62,231 nucleotides of DNA, taken from positions 840,926 through 903,156 of the forward strand of contig CP070764.1 of NCBI GenBank assembly GCA_020349245.1. The letters run 5' to 3'. The notes under the pieces are model-generated. The model was not told the origin of the DNA, did no database searches, and saw nothing but the letters and a program-made list of their open reading frames with translations. The translations under genes were made by a program, and so were the position numbers. Below are positions 34,349 to 43,052 of this stretch, in pieces. Source of the stretch: Chloroflexota bacterium. GTDB taxonomy: Bacteria > Chloroflexota > Anaerolineae > Anaerolineales > UBA4823. Position 1 is the first letter of the stretch. Each line of letters opens with the position of its first letter.

Positions 34349-35434
34349 ATGTCAAATCCCTTGGCATTAAAGCTGCTTGATTGGTATCAGCACAACAATC
34401 GCTCTCTTCCATGGCGTGAGGAGCCAACCCCCTACAGGATTTGGGTCTCCGAGGTCATGCTTCAACAGACGCGAGCGGAAACGGTGATACCTTACTTCGA
34501 GCGCTGGATGGTGCGCTTCCCTACTCTGGAGGCACTGGCCAGTGCCTCTCAACAGGAGGTGCTGAGCGAGTGGGAAGGGCTGGGATATTACTCTCGCGCC
34601 CGCAATCTTCACCAGGCAGCTCAAAAAGTGGTTGAAGAATTTGAGGGGAACTTGCCGCGCGACATCGAGCAATTAAAAAGTCTGCCGGGGATCGGTCGGT
34701 ATACTGCCGGTGCGATCACCTCGATCGCTTTCGGACAAGATGAACCTGCCCTGGATGGCAACATTCGACGGGTGCTGGCTCGTGTATTTGACGTCAACCT
34801 GCCCGCACGGTCTCCAGCCGGTGAAAAAAGTCTCTGGGAACTCGCTCGGGCTCACATACCCCCGGGTCAGGCTGGTGATTTCAACCAGGCATTAATGGAC
34901 TTGGGTGCATTAATCTGCACTCCACGGCGGCCTAGATGTACGCATTGCCCGATTATAGAATCCTGTAAAGCATTTTCTCTTGGGATTCAAGAAGAACGTC
35001 CCGTCACGATTAAGAAGCAACCTGTTCCCCATTACGATGTCAGCTCGGCTGTGATCCAGCAAGGGGGTCAAGTGCTGATCGCCCAAAGACCAGCACATGG
35101 ATTACTGGGTGGAATGTGGGAATATCCAGGCGGAAAAATTGAACCTGGAGAGAACCAGGAAGCAGCTCTCGAGCGCGAGATCCGCGAGGAACTCGGAGTA
35201 GAAATTCAAATCAATTCACCGTTCGGTGTCTACCAGCATGCCTATACCCACTTTCGGGTAACTTTGTATGCCTTCCTCTGCAGCCTAAATGGCGACCAAC
35301 CCACACCCAATTATCACACGCAGCTCGATTGGGTAGAGATTGAATCGCTGGAAGATTATCCCATGGGAAAGATCGATCGCCAGATTTCAGCAGCTCTGTT
35401 AAAATCTTTGGAAGGATTCACCTGCCACTCTTGA
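34349..35434 (+). CDS. mutY: A/G-specific adenine DNA glycosylase with NUDIX domain
   Basis: The 361-residue enzyme removes adenine paired with 8-oxoguanine. The catalytic Glu is in WVSEVMLQQT (about residue 36), and the helix-hairpin-helix with catalytic Asp in GIGRYTAGA and PALDGNIRRVLAR. The Fe-S cluster cysteines lie in CTPRRPRCTHCPIIESC. The C-terminal MutT-like domain still has a complete NUDIX box (GGKIEPGENQEAALEREI then REELGV), which is unusual because in most MutY proteins it is degraded; it may therefore hydrolyse nucleotides as well as recognise 8-oxoG. Confidence 0.94.
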   Translation: MSNPLALKLLDWYQHNNRSLPWREEPTPYRIWVSEVMLQQTRAETVIPYFERWMVRFPTLEALASASQQEVLSEWEGLGYYSRARNLHQAAQKVVEEFEGNLPRDIEQLKSLPGIGRYTAGAITSIAFGQDEPALDGNIRRVLARVFDVNLPARSPAGEKSLWELARAHIPPGQAGDFNQALMDLGALICTPRRPRCTHCPIIESCKAFSLGIQEERPVTIKKQPVPHYDVSSAVIQQGGQVLIAQRPAHGLLGGMWEYPGGKIEPGENQEAALEREIREELGVEIQINSPFGVYQHAYTHFRVTLYAFLCSLNGDQPTPNYHTQLDWVEIESLEDYPMGKIDRQISAALLKSLEGFTCHS

Positions 35435-35438
35435 AATC

Positions 35439-36527
35439 ATGATCATCGTCGATTCGCACCAGGATTTAGCCTGGAATATACTCACTTTTGGCCGGGATTA
35501 CACTCGCTCCGTTGAACAAACCCGCAGCTTGGAATCCAGGGGACAAACCCCGGCATACAACGGTGACACTTTGCTGGGTTGGCCTGAATACCAACTTGGA
35601 CAGGTGGCCGTCATCTTTGCTACCCTGTTTGCAGCTCCCATTCGTCACAAGCTGGGCGACTGGGATACACTCACCTATAGCGATGCTGACAGGGCTCATT
35701 CCATCTACATGGCGCAGATCGATGCATATCATCGACTGGCTGATGAGCATTCCGAAAAGTTCCGCCTGGTACAAACCTTGCAAGACTTAAATGAGGTGAT
35801 CAATGCTTGGGAACAAGATCAAGAAGAAGGCTCGCCCGTCGGTTTAGTAATTTTGATGGAGGGTGCTGAGGGTGTTCGTGAGCCGGCAGAGCTGGAAGCA
35901 TGGTGGGAAAAGGGGGTTAGATTGATTGGTCCTGCCTGGGCTGGAACCCGCTTTTGTGGTGGCACCCGGGAGCCAGGCCCATTAACTGCGCAAGGTTATG
36001 CGCTCCTGGAAGGAATGGCGCAATTCGGGTTTGTATTAGACCTGACCCACATGGATGAAGAAGCTGTACTGCAGGCACTCGATATATATCCCCGGTCGAT
36101 TGTAGCTACGCACAGCAATCCCCATGCCTTGCTGAAGAATGCCGATCTCAATCGCTTTCTGTCCGATAGGGTTTTACAAGGTTTGATCGATAGGCAGGGT
36201 GTTGTGGGTATACCACCGTACAACAAATTTCTACGCTGGGAATGGACTTCCAATGAAGGCCGGGAGGCGATTTCACTTGAATTGGTGGTTGATCATATCG
36301 ACTATATTTGCCAGATGGCTGGGAACGCCAAACATGTCGGGATCGGGACCGATTTCGATGGCGGCTTTGGATACCAGTCAGTCCCCCATGAAATTAATTC
36401 CATTGCGGACTTACAAAAAATAATCCCCCTGCTGGAAAAAAGAGGCTATACTGAGAGTGATATCTCAGCGATCATGTCTGAGAATTGGCTCTCCCTGCTA
36501 AAGGAAAACCTGCCCAAATCAGCATGA
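35439..36527 (+). CDS. Membrane dipeptidase family enzyme (M19)
   Basis: The 362-residue protein starts at ATG 35439, 4 bases after the mutY stop. The M19 zinc ligands are recognisable: HxD in VDSHQDLAWN, Glu in ILMEGAEG, His in DLTHMDEEAV and THSNPHALL, and the late Asp in GIGTDFDGGF. The enzyme hydrolyses dipeptides, including some D-residue dipeptides. There is no signal peptide, so it is probably cytoplasmic. It overlaps the downstream membrane protein gene by 4 bases, so mutY, this gene and the next form one unit. Confidence 0.88.
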   Translation: MIIVDSHQDLAWNILTFGRDYTRSVEQTRSLESRGQTPAYNGDTLLGWPEYQLGQVAVIFATLFAAPIRHKLGDWDTLTYSDADRAHSIYMAQIDAYHRLADEHSEKFRLVQTLQDLNEVINAWEQDQEEGSPVGLVILMEGAEGVREPAELEAWWEKGVRLIGPAWAGTRFCGGTREPGPLTAQGYALLEGMAQFGFVLDLTHMDEEAVLQALDIYPRSIVATHSNPHALLKNADLNRFLSDRVLQGLIDRQGVVGIPPYNKFLRWEWTSNEGREAISLELVVDHIDYICQMAGNAKHVGIGTDFDGGFGYQSVPHEINSIADLQKIIPLLEKRGYTESDISAIMSENWLSLLKENLPKSA

Positions 36528-37036
36528 ACAAGACCAAAAGCCAAACTTCGAATGGGAAATTCCGCACCCGATTGGGCATGGTAATTATGCTGGTCGGTTT
36601 CGTGATTTTTCTGATCGGTGCAGTACCAGATCTCTTCGGCCTGGACCGCAGTCCGGTAATCGGATTTGTTCAAATCACCGTATTTTTGATTGGCCTGGCC
36701 TTCATCTGCCTTGGCGGCTATATCTCCATGAACGCCTTGTGGAACAACCACCCGAAAACGATCCTCGCTGACATTGGGCTGCGATTGGTCAGTACGGGTT
36801 TCGTAATCGCGGCGATCTCTGGCCTGGCAGATGTATTTGGTTTCGGCACTCAAATTTCCCCACAGATCCCTTATTACGGTCCCTGGCAGGCCATGGGCGT
36901 TTTGGTTGGCGAAATCGTTATCATTCTGGGATTTATCTTTCTTATCCCTTTTCGCATTGAACCTAAAGATTCCGATCCTCCCACGAACAGTAAGAAATTC
37001 ACCGAACCAAGCTCTACTGAGATAGTTTTCGAATAA
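36524..37036 (+). CDS. Four-helix membrane protein of unknown function
   Basis: The 170-residue protein starts at ATG 36524 in an ATGA overlap with the dipeptidase gene. Four hydrophobic segments are visible at about residues 18-38, 45-70, 88-108 and 122-145. The tails are charged and Ser/Thr-rich. No family is recognised. Confidence 0.6.
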   Translation: MNKTKSQTSNGKFRTRLGMVIMLVGFVIFLIGAVPDLFGLDRSPVIGFVQITVFLIGLAFICLGGYISMNALWNNHPKTILADIGLRLVSTGFVIAAISGLADVFGFGTQISPQIPYYGPWQAMGVLVGEIVIILGFIFLIPFRIEPKDSDPPTNSKKFTEPSSTEIVFE

Positions 37037-37110
37037 CAATCACCTGGTTTTAAATCCCCCAATTCAATTGTATACTTTTTCATCTACCCCAGCCGAAAAA
37101 GGAGTTTATC

Positions 37111-37794
37111 ATGAGCACAAAAGTCACCTGGCTAGGTCACGCAGCTCTCAGTTTACAGACAGGGGGCTACCATCTCCTGGTCGATCCCTTTCTTTCCGGC
37201 AATCCTACCGCAACTGTGGATCCGGCAAACGTGGGTGCTGATTTCATCCTGCTGAGTCACGGGCATGGAGATCACCTGGGAGATACGGTCGCGATAGCAA
37301 AACGCACCAGAGCGACAGTGATCACTAATGCCGAATTATGCGATTGGTTAACCAAGCAAGGGGTAAAATCTCATGGGCAGCACCTGGGAGGTGGTTATCA
37401 CCATCCTTTCGGTTACTTGAAATTAACCATGGCAATCCATGGATCGGGCTTGCCTGACGGATCCTATGGGGGAAATCCTGCGGGTTTTTTACTGACCACC
37501 AAAGAAGGCAAGCGGATCTACATGGCTTGCGATACAGGTCTCTTTGGCGACATGCGCCTAATCGGCGAGGAAGGCATCGACCTGGCTGTTTTACCGATAG
37601 GGGACAACTACACGATGGGTCCAGATGATGCTCTGCGGGCGGTGAAATTAATTGAACCTGCCCAGATCATCCCAATTCACTATAACACCTTCGATGTCAT
37701 CACTCAAGATCCCAATCAATGGGCTCAGCGTGTCGAGCAGGAAACCTCTGCCAAGGTGCATGTGATCAGCCCGGGTGAATCTTTAATTGTCTGA
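37111..37794 (+). CDS. UPF0173-type metal-dependent hydrolase (MBL fold)
   Basis: The 227-residue protein starts with VTWLGHAALSL and carries the complete metal motif SHGHGDHLGD, a later ACDTGLFGDM, and the final IIPIHYNTF. This is the YtkL/UPF0173 pattern (UlaG-like branch), whose physiological substrate is unknown. AAAAGGAG precedes ATG 37111. In contrast to the protein at 33292, its metal site looks intact. Confidence 0.9.
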   Translation: MSTKVTWLGHAALSLQTGGYHLLVDPFLSGNPTATVDPANVGADFILLSHGHGDHLGDTVAIAKRTRATVITNAELCDWLTKQGVKSHGQHLGGGYHHPFGYLKLTMAIHGSGLPDGSYGGNPAGFLLTTKEGKRIYMACDTGLFGDMRLIGEEGIDLAVLPIGDNYTMGPDDALRAVKLIEPAQIIPIHYNTFDVITQDPNQWAQRVEQETSAKVHVISPGESLIV

Positions 37795-37816
37795 TAATAA
37801 ATTCTCCACTCCGGTT

Positions 37817-37825
37817 TGATATAAT
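37817..37825 (+). promoter_or_regulatory. Extended -10 promoter for the molybdopterin oxidoreductase gene
   Basis: TGATATAAT, an extended -10 element identical to that at 28842, with no clear -35 box. Confidence 0.5.
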
Positions 37826-37846
37826 CTCGCCACTTGGAGGTTGCTC

Positions 37847-38485
37847 ATGCTTAACAGTATTTTTAGACGGAAAGAAGAGGAAAACCGGCTGAAGGAAGAA
37901 GGCCGTTTGCCCCCTGGACAATCATTGACGCAAAAGTTTCCGGTTCTGCATTACGGACCGGTGCCCAGATTCAATGCGGCTACCTGGGATTTTCGTATCT
38001 GGGGCGAAGTAGTGGAGAATAAACAATGGAATTGGGATGAATTTAACCAATTACCTCGTAACAAGATCGTCATGGACATTCACTGCGTTACTCGCTGGAG
38101 CAAGTTTGATACCGAATGGGAGGGTATATCGGTGCGTACCTTGATTGAAAAAGGGATCATCGAATTGAAACCCACGGCAAAACATGTGCTGCAGCATGCC
38201 GAATACGGCTTCACAGCAAATCTGCCGCTTGAGGTAGTATTGCAGGACAATTTCCTCCTGGCGACTCATTTCGACGGAGAACCCATCTCGCCAGATCACG
38301 GATATCCGCTGCGGGGTGTCGTTGGCCATATCGTCGACCAACCTGACATGAAGACCCCCTATTTTTGGAAAGGCGCCAAGTGGTTGCGTGGTCTGCAATT
38401 CCTCCAGGAAGACCAAATGGGATTCTGGGAGCAGGCCGGATATCACAACGAGGCAGATGTCTGGATGGAACAACGTTTTCGCTAA
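37847..38485 (+). CDS. Molybdopterin-dependent oxidoreductase (sulfite oxidase/YedY fold)
   Basis: The 212-residue protein starts at ATG 37847, six bases after GGAGG. It is one Moco-binding domain of the sulfite-oxidase superfamily. The Mo-coordinating Cys is in MDIHCVTRWSKFD. Other family blocks are EGISVRTLIE, FTANLPLE, DHGYPLRGVVG and KGAKWLRGLQF. No signal peptide, dimerisation domain or YedZ partner is present, so it looks like a small, cytoplasmic SUOX-fold protein of unknown electron donor and substrate. A terminator follows. Confidence 0.87.
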   Translation: MLNSIFRRKEEENRLKEEGRLPPGQSLTQKFPVLHYGPVPRFNAATWDFRIWGEVVENKQWNWDEFNQLPRNKIVMDIHCVTRWSKFDTEWEGISVRTLIEKGIIELKPTAKHVLQHAEYGFTANLPLEVVLQDNFLLATHFDGEPISPDHGYPLRGVVGHIVDQPDMKTPYFWKGAKWLRGLQFLQEDQMGFWEQAGYHNEADVWMEQRFR

Positions 38486-38493
38486 ACCATGAA

Positions 38494-38522
38494 CCTGGAG
38501 ATATTAATCTCCAGGCTTTTTA
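38494..38522 (+). terminator. Rho-independent terminator of the molybdopterin oxidoreductase gene
   Basis: Stem CCTGGAGA / TCTCCAGG with loop TATTAA, followed by CTTTTTAT. Confidence 0.9.
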
Positions 38523-38537
38523 TTAAAGGAGACAACC

Positions 38538-39980
38538 TTGAAGGATCAACTAGACCGAGCACTGAATTCAGCCGAGCTGCAGCATGTGCAATATGCAGAT
38601 GCCCGGATTGTTCAGAATCTAACCGAGACGCTGGTCGTAAAAGATGGCAATGTTGAAACACTTAATGTCTCAGAATCGATCGGCATCGGTGTGCGCACGC
38701 TGGTCGATGGTTGTTGGGGGTTTGCCTCCAGCTTTGATCTGTCCCCCGGTGAGATTGATCGGGTCACAACCCTGGCGGTCGATATCGCCAAGTCATCAAG
38801 TTTGGCGGGAGGAAACAAGGTTGAGCTCGGTCCACCGGTGACAAGTCAGGGCAGCTACCAAACACCAATCGAAATAGATCCCTTCCAGCTCACCCAAAAT
38901 GAGAAGTTGGCAGTCCTGCTCGCGGCTGATGCAGAGATGGCCCGCGTAGCCGGGGTGCGCACCAGACGCAGCAACCTCACTTTTATTAAAGAAGCCAAGT
39001 GGTTTGCCAGCACGGAAGGAGCCTTCACCCAGCAAACTATCTACGAATCCGGTGGCGGCGTTCAGGCTTTCGCGGTTGGGGAAGGTGAAGTTCAATCGCG
39101 CTCATACCCATCCTCTTTTGGCCGCCAGCAAGTCACCGCTGGATGGGAAGCAGTGATGGATTGGGACCTGCCCGGTAACGCGGAGCATATTGCCAGCCAA
39201 GCCAAGCAGCTCCTAACCGCCGATCCCTGTCCCAGCGGTCTCACCACCACCCTGATCTTGGGTGGTGATCAGATCGCTTTGCAGGTCCATGAATCCTGTG
39301 GACACCCGATCGAACTCGATCGGGTCTTTGGCAGCGAGGCGGCATACGCGGGTACATCCTTTCTCACCACTGAGAAGCTGGATACATTCCGCTATGGATC
39401 TGAAGTGGTCAATATTACCGCCGAGAGCGTCCGCCCGCATGGGCTGGGTACTTTCGGCTGGGATGATGAAGGCGTTCCCGCTCAATCAACACCGATTGTC
39501 AAGGAGGGATTATTTGTTGGTTACTTGATGTCCCGGGAAACCGCTTCCCAGTTAGGTAAGGTCTCGAATGGCTGTATGCGCGCCTCCGGCTGGAACCGTA
39601 CGCCACTGATCCGGATGACTAATGTCAGTCTTGAACCCGGTACCTGGAATTTAGAGGACTTGATCGCAGATACAGACCAGGGCATATTCATGGAAACCAA
39701 CCGCTCCTGGTCCATAGATGATAAACGCTATAACTTTCAATTCGGTACTGAGATCGGGTACGAAATCAAGAATGGGAAGTTAGGCCGCATGCTGCGCAAT
39801 CCCACCTATACAGGCATCACCCCTCAATTCTGGAACAGTTGTGACGCAGTGGCCAATGCAAAATACTGGAAAATGTACGGCACCCCAAATTGCGGAAAGG
39901 GCCAACCCGGCCAGATAGCCCACACCGGTCATGGAGCAGCGCCGGCCCGGTTTCGAAATGTGCGCGTCGGAGTTCTCTGA
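38538..39980 (+). CDS. tldD: TldD family metalloprotease
   Basis: The 480-residue protein is TldD, the catalytic half of the TldD/TldE heterodimer. The metal site HExxxH is seen in VHESCGHPIELDR (about residue 254). Other family blocks are GFASSFDL near the N-terminus and GNGC-like SNGCMRASGW. TTG 38538, preceded by AAAGGAGACAACC, is the likely start. The pair unfolds substrates through a narrow channel and cleaves unfolded peptides; in Escherichia coli it matures microcin B17. No modified-peptide precursor is seen nearby. Confidence 0.92.
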   Translation: MKDQLDRALNSAELQHVQYADARIVQNLTETLVVKDGNVETLNVSESIGIGVRTLVDGCWGFASSFDLSPGEIDRVTTLAVDIAKSSSLAGGNKVELGPPVTSQGSYQTPIEIDPFQLTQNEKLAVLLAADAEMARVAGVRTRRSNLTFIKEAKWFASTEGAFTQQTIYESGGGVQAFAVGEGEVQSRSYPSSFGRQQVTAGWEAVMDWDLPGNAEHIASQAKQLLTADPCPSGLTTTLILGGDQIALQVHESCGHPIELDRVFGSEAAYAGTSFLTTEKLDTFRYGSEVVNITAESVRPHGLGTFGWDDEGVPAQSTPIVKEGLFVGYLMSRETASQLGKVSNGCMRASGWNRTPLIRMTNVSLEPGTWNLEDLIADTDQGIFMETNRSWSIDDKRYNFQFGTEIGYEIKNGKLGRMLRNPTYTGITPQFWNSCDAVANAKYWKMYGTPNCGKGQPGQIAHTGHGAAPARFRNVRVGVL

Positions 39981-40078
39981 TCTTCCAGGAAGCACATTAG
40001 CATCTTGGTTGATTATTTGGTTGACTTCTAAACATGGCAGACTTTATAAAAGCACCTTCTAATATATAGGAGTTCAGA

Positions 40079-41434
40079 ATGCTTGATAGGCTTCAGGCTC
40101 AGGAACTTTGTGATCAAATTTTGAAACGCTGTGAAAACAATCCGGCGGAACTCGTCCAAGTTTATAAAGAACATGCCTTGACCCGGTTCGCAAACAACAG
40201 CATCCATCAAAATGTCTCCGAACATAACCTCACTATTTATCTTCGCCTTTTGCTGGGCAAACGCCAGGGGATGGCTTCCACAAATCGGGTTGACCCGGCT
40301 GCCTTGGACCAGCTGGTATCCCGCGCCAGGGCAAACGCAGCAGCTTCCCCGGAAGACCCTGAATCCCCGGGGATAGCAGAATCTTCACCATACAGCGAGG
40401 TCGAATCCTTTGACTCCCTGACTGCGACCTATTCCCCAGAACTTCGCGCAAAGCAAATCCGTACCGTCTGTGATTCAGCCCATGAAAAAGGGCTGAACGC
40501 CTCCGGCGCCTTTTCCTGCGGCGTTAATCAGATCAGCGTGGCCAACACCCAGGGACTATTCGCTTTTCACCAGATCACCGAAGCGGATTTCCAAACCGTG
40601 GTGATGTCCGAGGATTCTTCTGGAAGGGCTCAAGCCTCCAGCTGGAAAGTCGAGAATTTTAATGTCGAATCACTCGGCTCTGAGGCGATTCGCAAGACGG
40701 AACTTGGATACAATCCCCGGATGGTTGCACCCGGTAAGTTCTCCGTTATCCTTGACCCATATGTGACCGATGATTTGCTCAATATGCTCAACATGTACGG
40801 TATGGGTGGTCGCATGGTTTTAGATGGCCGATCCTGGATGAATGATCGCCTAGGAACACAGGTGATGAGTCCATTGGTAAACATATGGGACGATGGTTTG
40901 GATCCCGCCGGTATGCCTATGCCCTTCGATACCGAAGGAAGCCCCAAACAGCTGGTCAACATCGTCAAAAAGGGCGTGGCGATCAGCCCAGTATATGATC
41001 GCTATACTGCAATGAAAGCTGGAACGACAACCACGGGGCATGCGGTACCGCCACACTTTCCAGTCTTCTTTCACGCAGTGGGCCCAATTGGCTTCAACCT
41101 GTTCATGCAACCCGGAGACACTGCGCTGGAAGAGATGATCCGCTCCACGAAGAGAGGCCTGTATATCACCCGGTTTTGGTATACACGCCTGGTCCACCCG
41201 CGGGATTGCGTCGTAACGGGGATGACCCGGGATGGGGTCTTCTTGGTGGAGAACGGTGAAATCACCTACCCCGTGAAAAATCTACGATTCACGCAATCCT
41301 ATGTGGAGGCATTGGCCAATGTTGAAGCGATCGGCAGCGAGACAAGACTGTTAAAATCCGAGTATGGCACCTACGCCAAGCTGGTACCGGCATTAAAAAT
41401 CGGTGAATTCAATTTTACTGGGGTCACTGTTTAA
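40079..41434 (+). CDS. tldE: TldE/PmbA family protein
   Basis: The 451-residue protein is the non-catalytic partner of TldD. It lacks HExxxH, and has the TldE blocks NNSIHQNVSEHNLT, NTQGLFAFHQ and ISPVYDRYTAMKAG. It follows tldD by 98 bases with a good AGGAG site. The two subunits assemble into a protease whose only catalytic site comes from TldD. The next gene is the second seryl-tRNA synthetase. Confidence 0.9.
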   Translation: MLDRLQAQELCDQILKRCENNPAELVQVYKEHALTRFANNSIHQNVSEHNLTIYLRLLLGKRQGMASTNRVDPAALDQLVSRARANAAASPEDPESPGIAESSPYSEVESFDSLTATYSPELRAKQIRTVCDSAHEKGLNASGAFSCGVNQISVANTQGLFAFHQITEADFQTVVMSEDSSGRAQASSWKVENFNVESLGSEAIRKTELGYNPRMVAPGKFSVILDPYVTDDLLNMLNMYGMGGRMVLDGRSWMNDRLGTQVMSPLVNIWDDGLDPAGMPMPFDTEGSPKQLVNIVKKGVAISPVYDRYTAMKAGTTTTGHAVPPHFPVFFHAVGPIGFNLFMQPGDTALEEMIRSTKRGLYITRFWYTRLVHPRDCVVTGMTRDGVFLVENGEITYPVKNLRFTQSYVEALANVEAIGSETRLLKSEYGTYAKLVPALKIGEFNFTGVTV

Positions 41435-41626
41435 ACAAGTCCCGCTCTCCATGACGATCCGTTGCGGGATATCACGAATCTTTCTGCGGGGATTTCACCA
41501 ATTAGCCAGCCTTCACCTGGGAAATATCCCTCATACTTCCTTTTTGTGATCACTTTACTAATTTATACTTTCAGCATTATTGTATTCCCGGGAAGCTTGC
41601 ACATACCAAACACTTGGAGATAACTG

Positions 41627-42913
41627 ATGATCGATATAAAACTGATCAGAGAAAATCCTGAAAAAGTATATCAAGCGCTTCTTAAACGCGGTGAAACTGT
41701 AGACCTGACATCGCTTCTGGACCTCGATAAACAAAGAAGGGAAAAGTTAACCAAGGTAGAAGGGTTGAAGGCGCGAAGAAACAAGGTTTCGACCGAAATT
41801 TCAAATCTGCAGCGCGAGAATAAATCAAGCGAGCAGCTCATCAGAGAGATGAGAGAAGTATCTGCAGAGATCAAGGACCTCGACGCAACAGTCACCGAGA
41901 TCGAAAAACAGATCTCTTCGATTCTCGATGCCCTTCCAAATCTCCCCGACGAAGATGTCCCTTCAGGCGGTAAGGAGAATAATGAAATCATCCGTACCTG
42001 GAGCAAGAGACCAGAATTTGATTACCCCACAAGAGATCATGTGGAACTTTCTGAATCACTTGGCCTGGTGGATTATAACCGGGGTGTAAAGCTGGGTGGA
42101 GCAAACTTCTGGCTCTATAAAGGCGATGGCGCACTCATCGAGTGGGGCTTGCTCAATTACTTTATCGAATCCCACCTTGCCGATGGTTATGAATTTATCT
42201 TGCCGCCCCATATATTGCGCTTTGAAGGTGGTTATGCCGCAGGTCAGTTCCCAAAATTTGCTGACGAAGTATTCCATATTTCCCAGAAAGAGACCAGCCA
42301 CGAAGGGCAGTTCCTGCTGCCTACCGCAGAAACAGCCCTTGTCAATATTCATCGGGATGAGATCATAGAAGAGGCTGACCTGCCAAAGAAATATTTTTCA
42401 TATACACCTTGCTATCGCAAGGAAGTTGGAAGCTACCGGGCAACAGAAAGAGGCACCATGCGCGGGCACCAGTTCAATAAGGTGGAAATGTTCCAATTTA
42501 CCACCCCCGAAACATCCGCAGATGCGCATCTCGAGCTGCTGAAGAAGGCGGAACAACTTGTGCAGGGACTCGGTCTGCATTATCAAGTGACAAAATTAGC
42601 TGCCCAAGATATGGGCGGAGCAATGGCGAAGACCTACGACGTGGAAATCTGGATTCCGAGCCTGGGACGCTACACCGAAGTCAGCTCGATTTCTAATGCA
42701 AGGGATTATCAATCCAGGAGGGGAAAAATTCGATTCAGGAAGGCCCAAGATGGAAAAATCGAATACGTTCACACACTGAATGCCTCCGGGTTGGCAACCA
42801 GCCGCCTCTACGCAGGCTTGGTCGAGCAGATGCAGCAGGCAGATGGATCGATATTAATCCCCGATGTGCTGCGAAAGTGGGTGGGGAAGGAGCTGATCAC
42901 GCCTCCTTCTTGA
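41627..42913 (+). CDS. serS2: Seryl-tRNA synthetase (copy 2, divergent)
   Basis: The 428-residue protein has the full SerRS layout: an N-terminal coiled-coil arm (about residues 28-110), motif 2 in PCYRKEVGSYRATERG followed by MRGHQFNKVEM, and motif 3 HTLNASGLATSRL. It is clearly different from the copy at 15360, notably in motif 3 (SGLATSR instead of SGLGLPR) and around residue 200. GGAG precedes ATG 41627. The 192-base upstream region has no T-box. Such duplicates may support antibiotic tolerance or different conditions, but the role here is unknown. Confidence 0.9.
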   Translation: MIDIKLIRENPEKVYQALLKRGETVDLTSLLDLDKQRREKLTKVEGLKARRNKVSTEISNLQRENKSSEQLIREMREVSAEIKDLDATVTEIEKQISSILDALPNLPDEDVPSGGKENNEIIRTWSKRPEFDYPTRDHVELSESLGLVDYNRGVKLGGANFWLYKGDGALIEWGLLNYFIESHLADGYEFILPPHILRFEGGYAAGQFPKFADEVFHISQKETSHEGQFLLPTAETALVNIHRDEIIEEADLPKKYFSYTPCYRKEVGSYRATERGTMRGHQFNKVEMFQFTTPETSADAHLELLKKAEQLVQGLGLHYQVTKLAAQDMGGAMAKTYDVEIWIPSLGRYTEVSSISNARDYQSRRGKIRFRKAQDGKIEYVHTLNASGLATSRLYAGLVEQMQQADGSILIPDVLRKWVGKELITPPS

Positions 42914-42946
42914 GCAAGCAATCAAAATAGTGAGACTGATTACAGG

Positions 42947-42972
42947 CCCTGGTCAGCGTTCCATGACCAGGG
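42947..42972 (+). terminator. Hairpin after serS2
   Basis: Perfect 9-bp stem CCCTGGTCA / TGACCAGGG with an 8-base loop. There is no clean U-run, so termination is uncertain. Confidence 0.5.
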
Positions 42973-42989
42973 ATTCAGATTGGGGGGTT

Positions 42990-43020
42990 AATTTAAAACA
43001 CGGTCAATTCAGCTTGACCG
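42990..43020 (-). terminator. Possible terminator of the RNase Z gene
   Basis: On the minus strand CGGTCA, 8-base loop, TGACCG, then TGTTTTAAATT, 33 bases after the rnz stop. Confidence 0.5.
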
Positions 43021-43052
43021 GCTGCAACCTTGATCCACGAAACAAACCGAGA

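Noticed and set aside
38538..41434. RiPP biosynthetic locus around tldD/tldE
   Set aside because: No small precursor gene, leader motif or modification enzyme was found in the gaps before, between or after the two genes.
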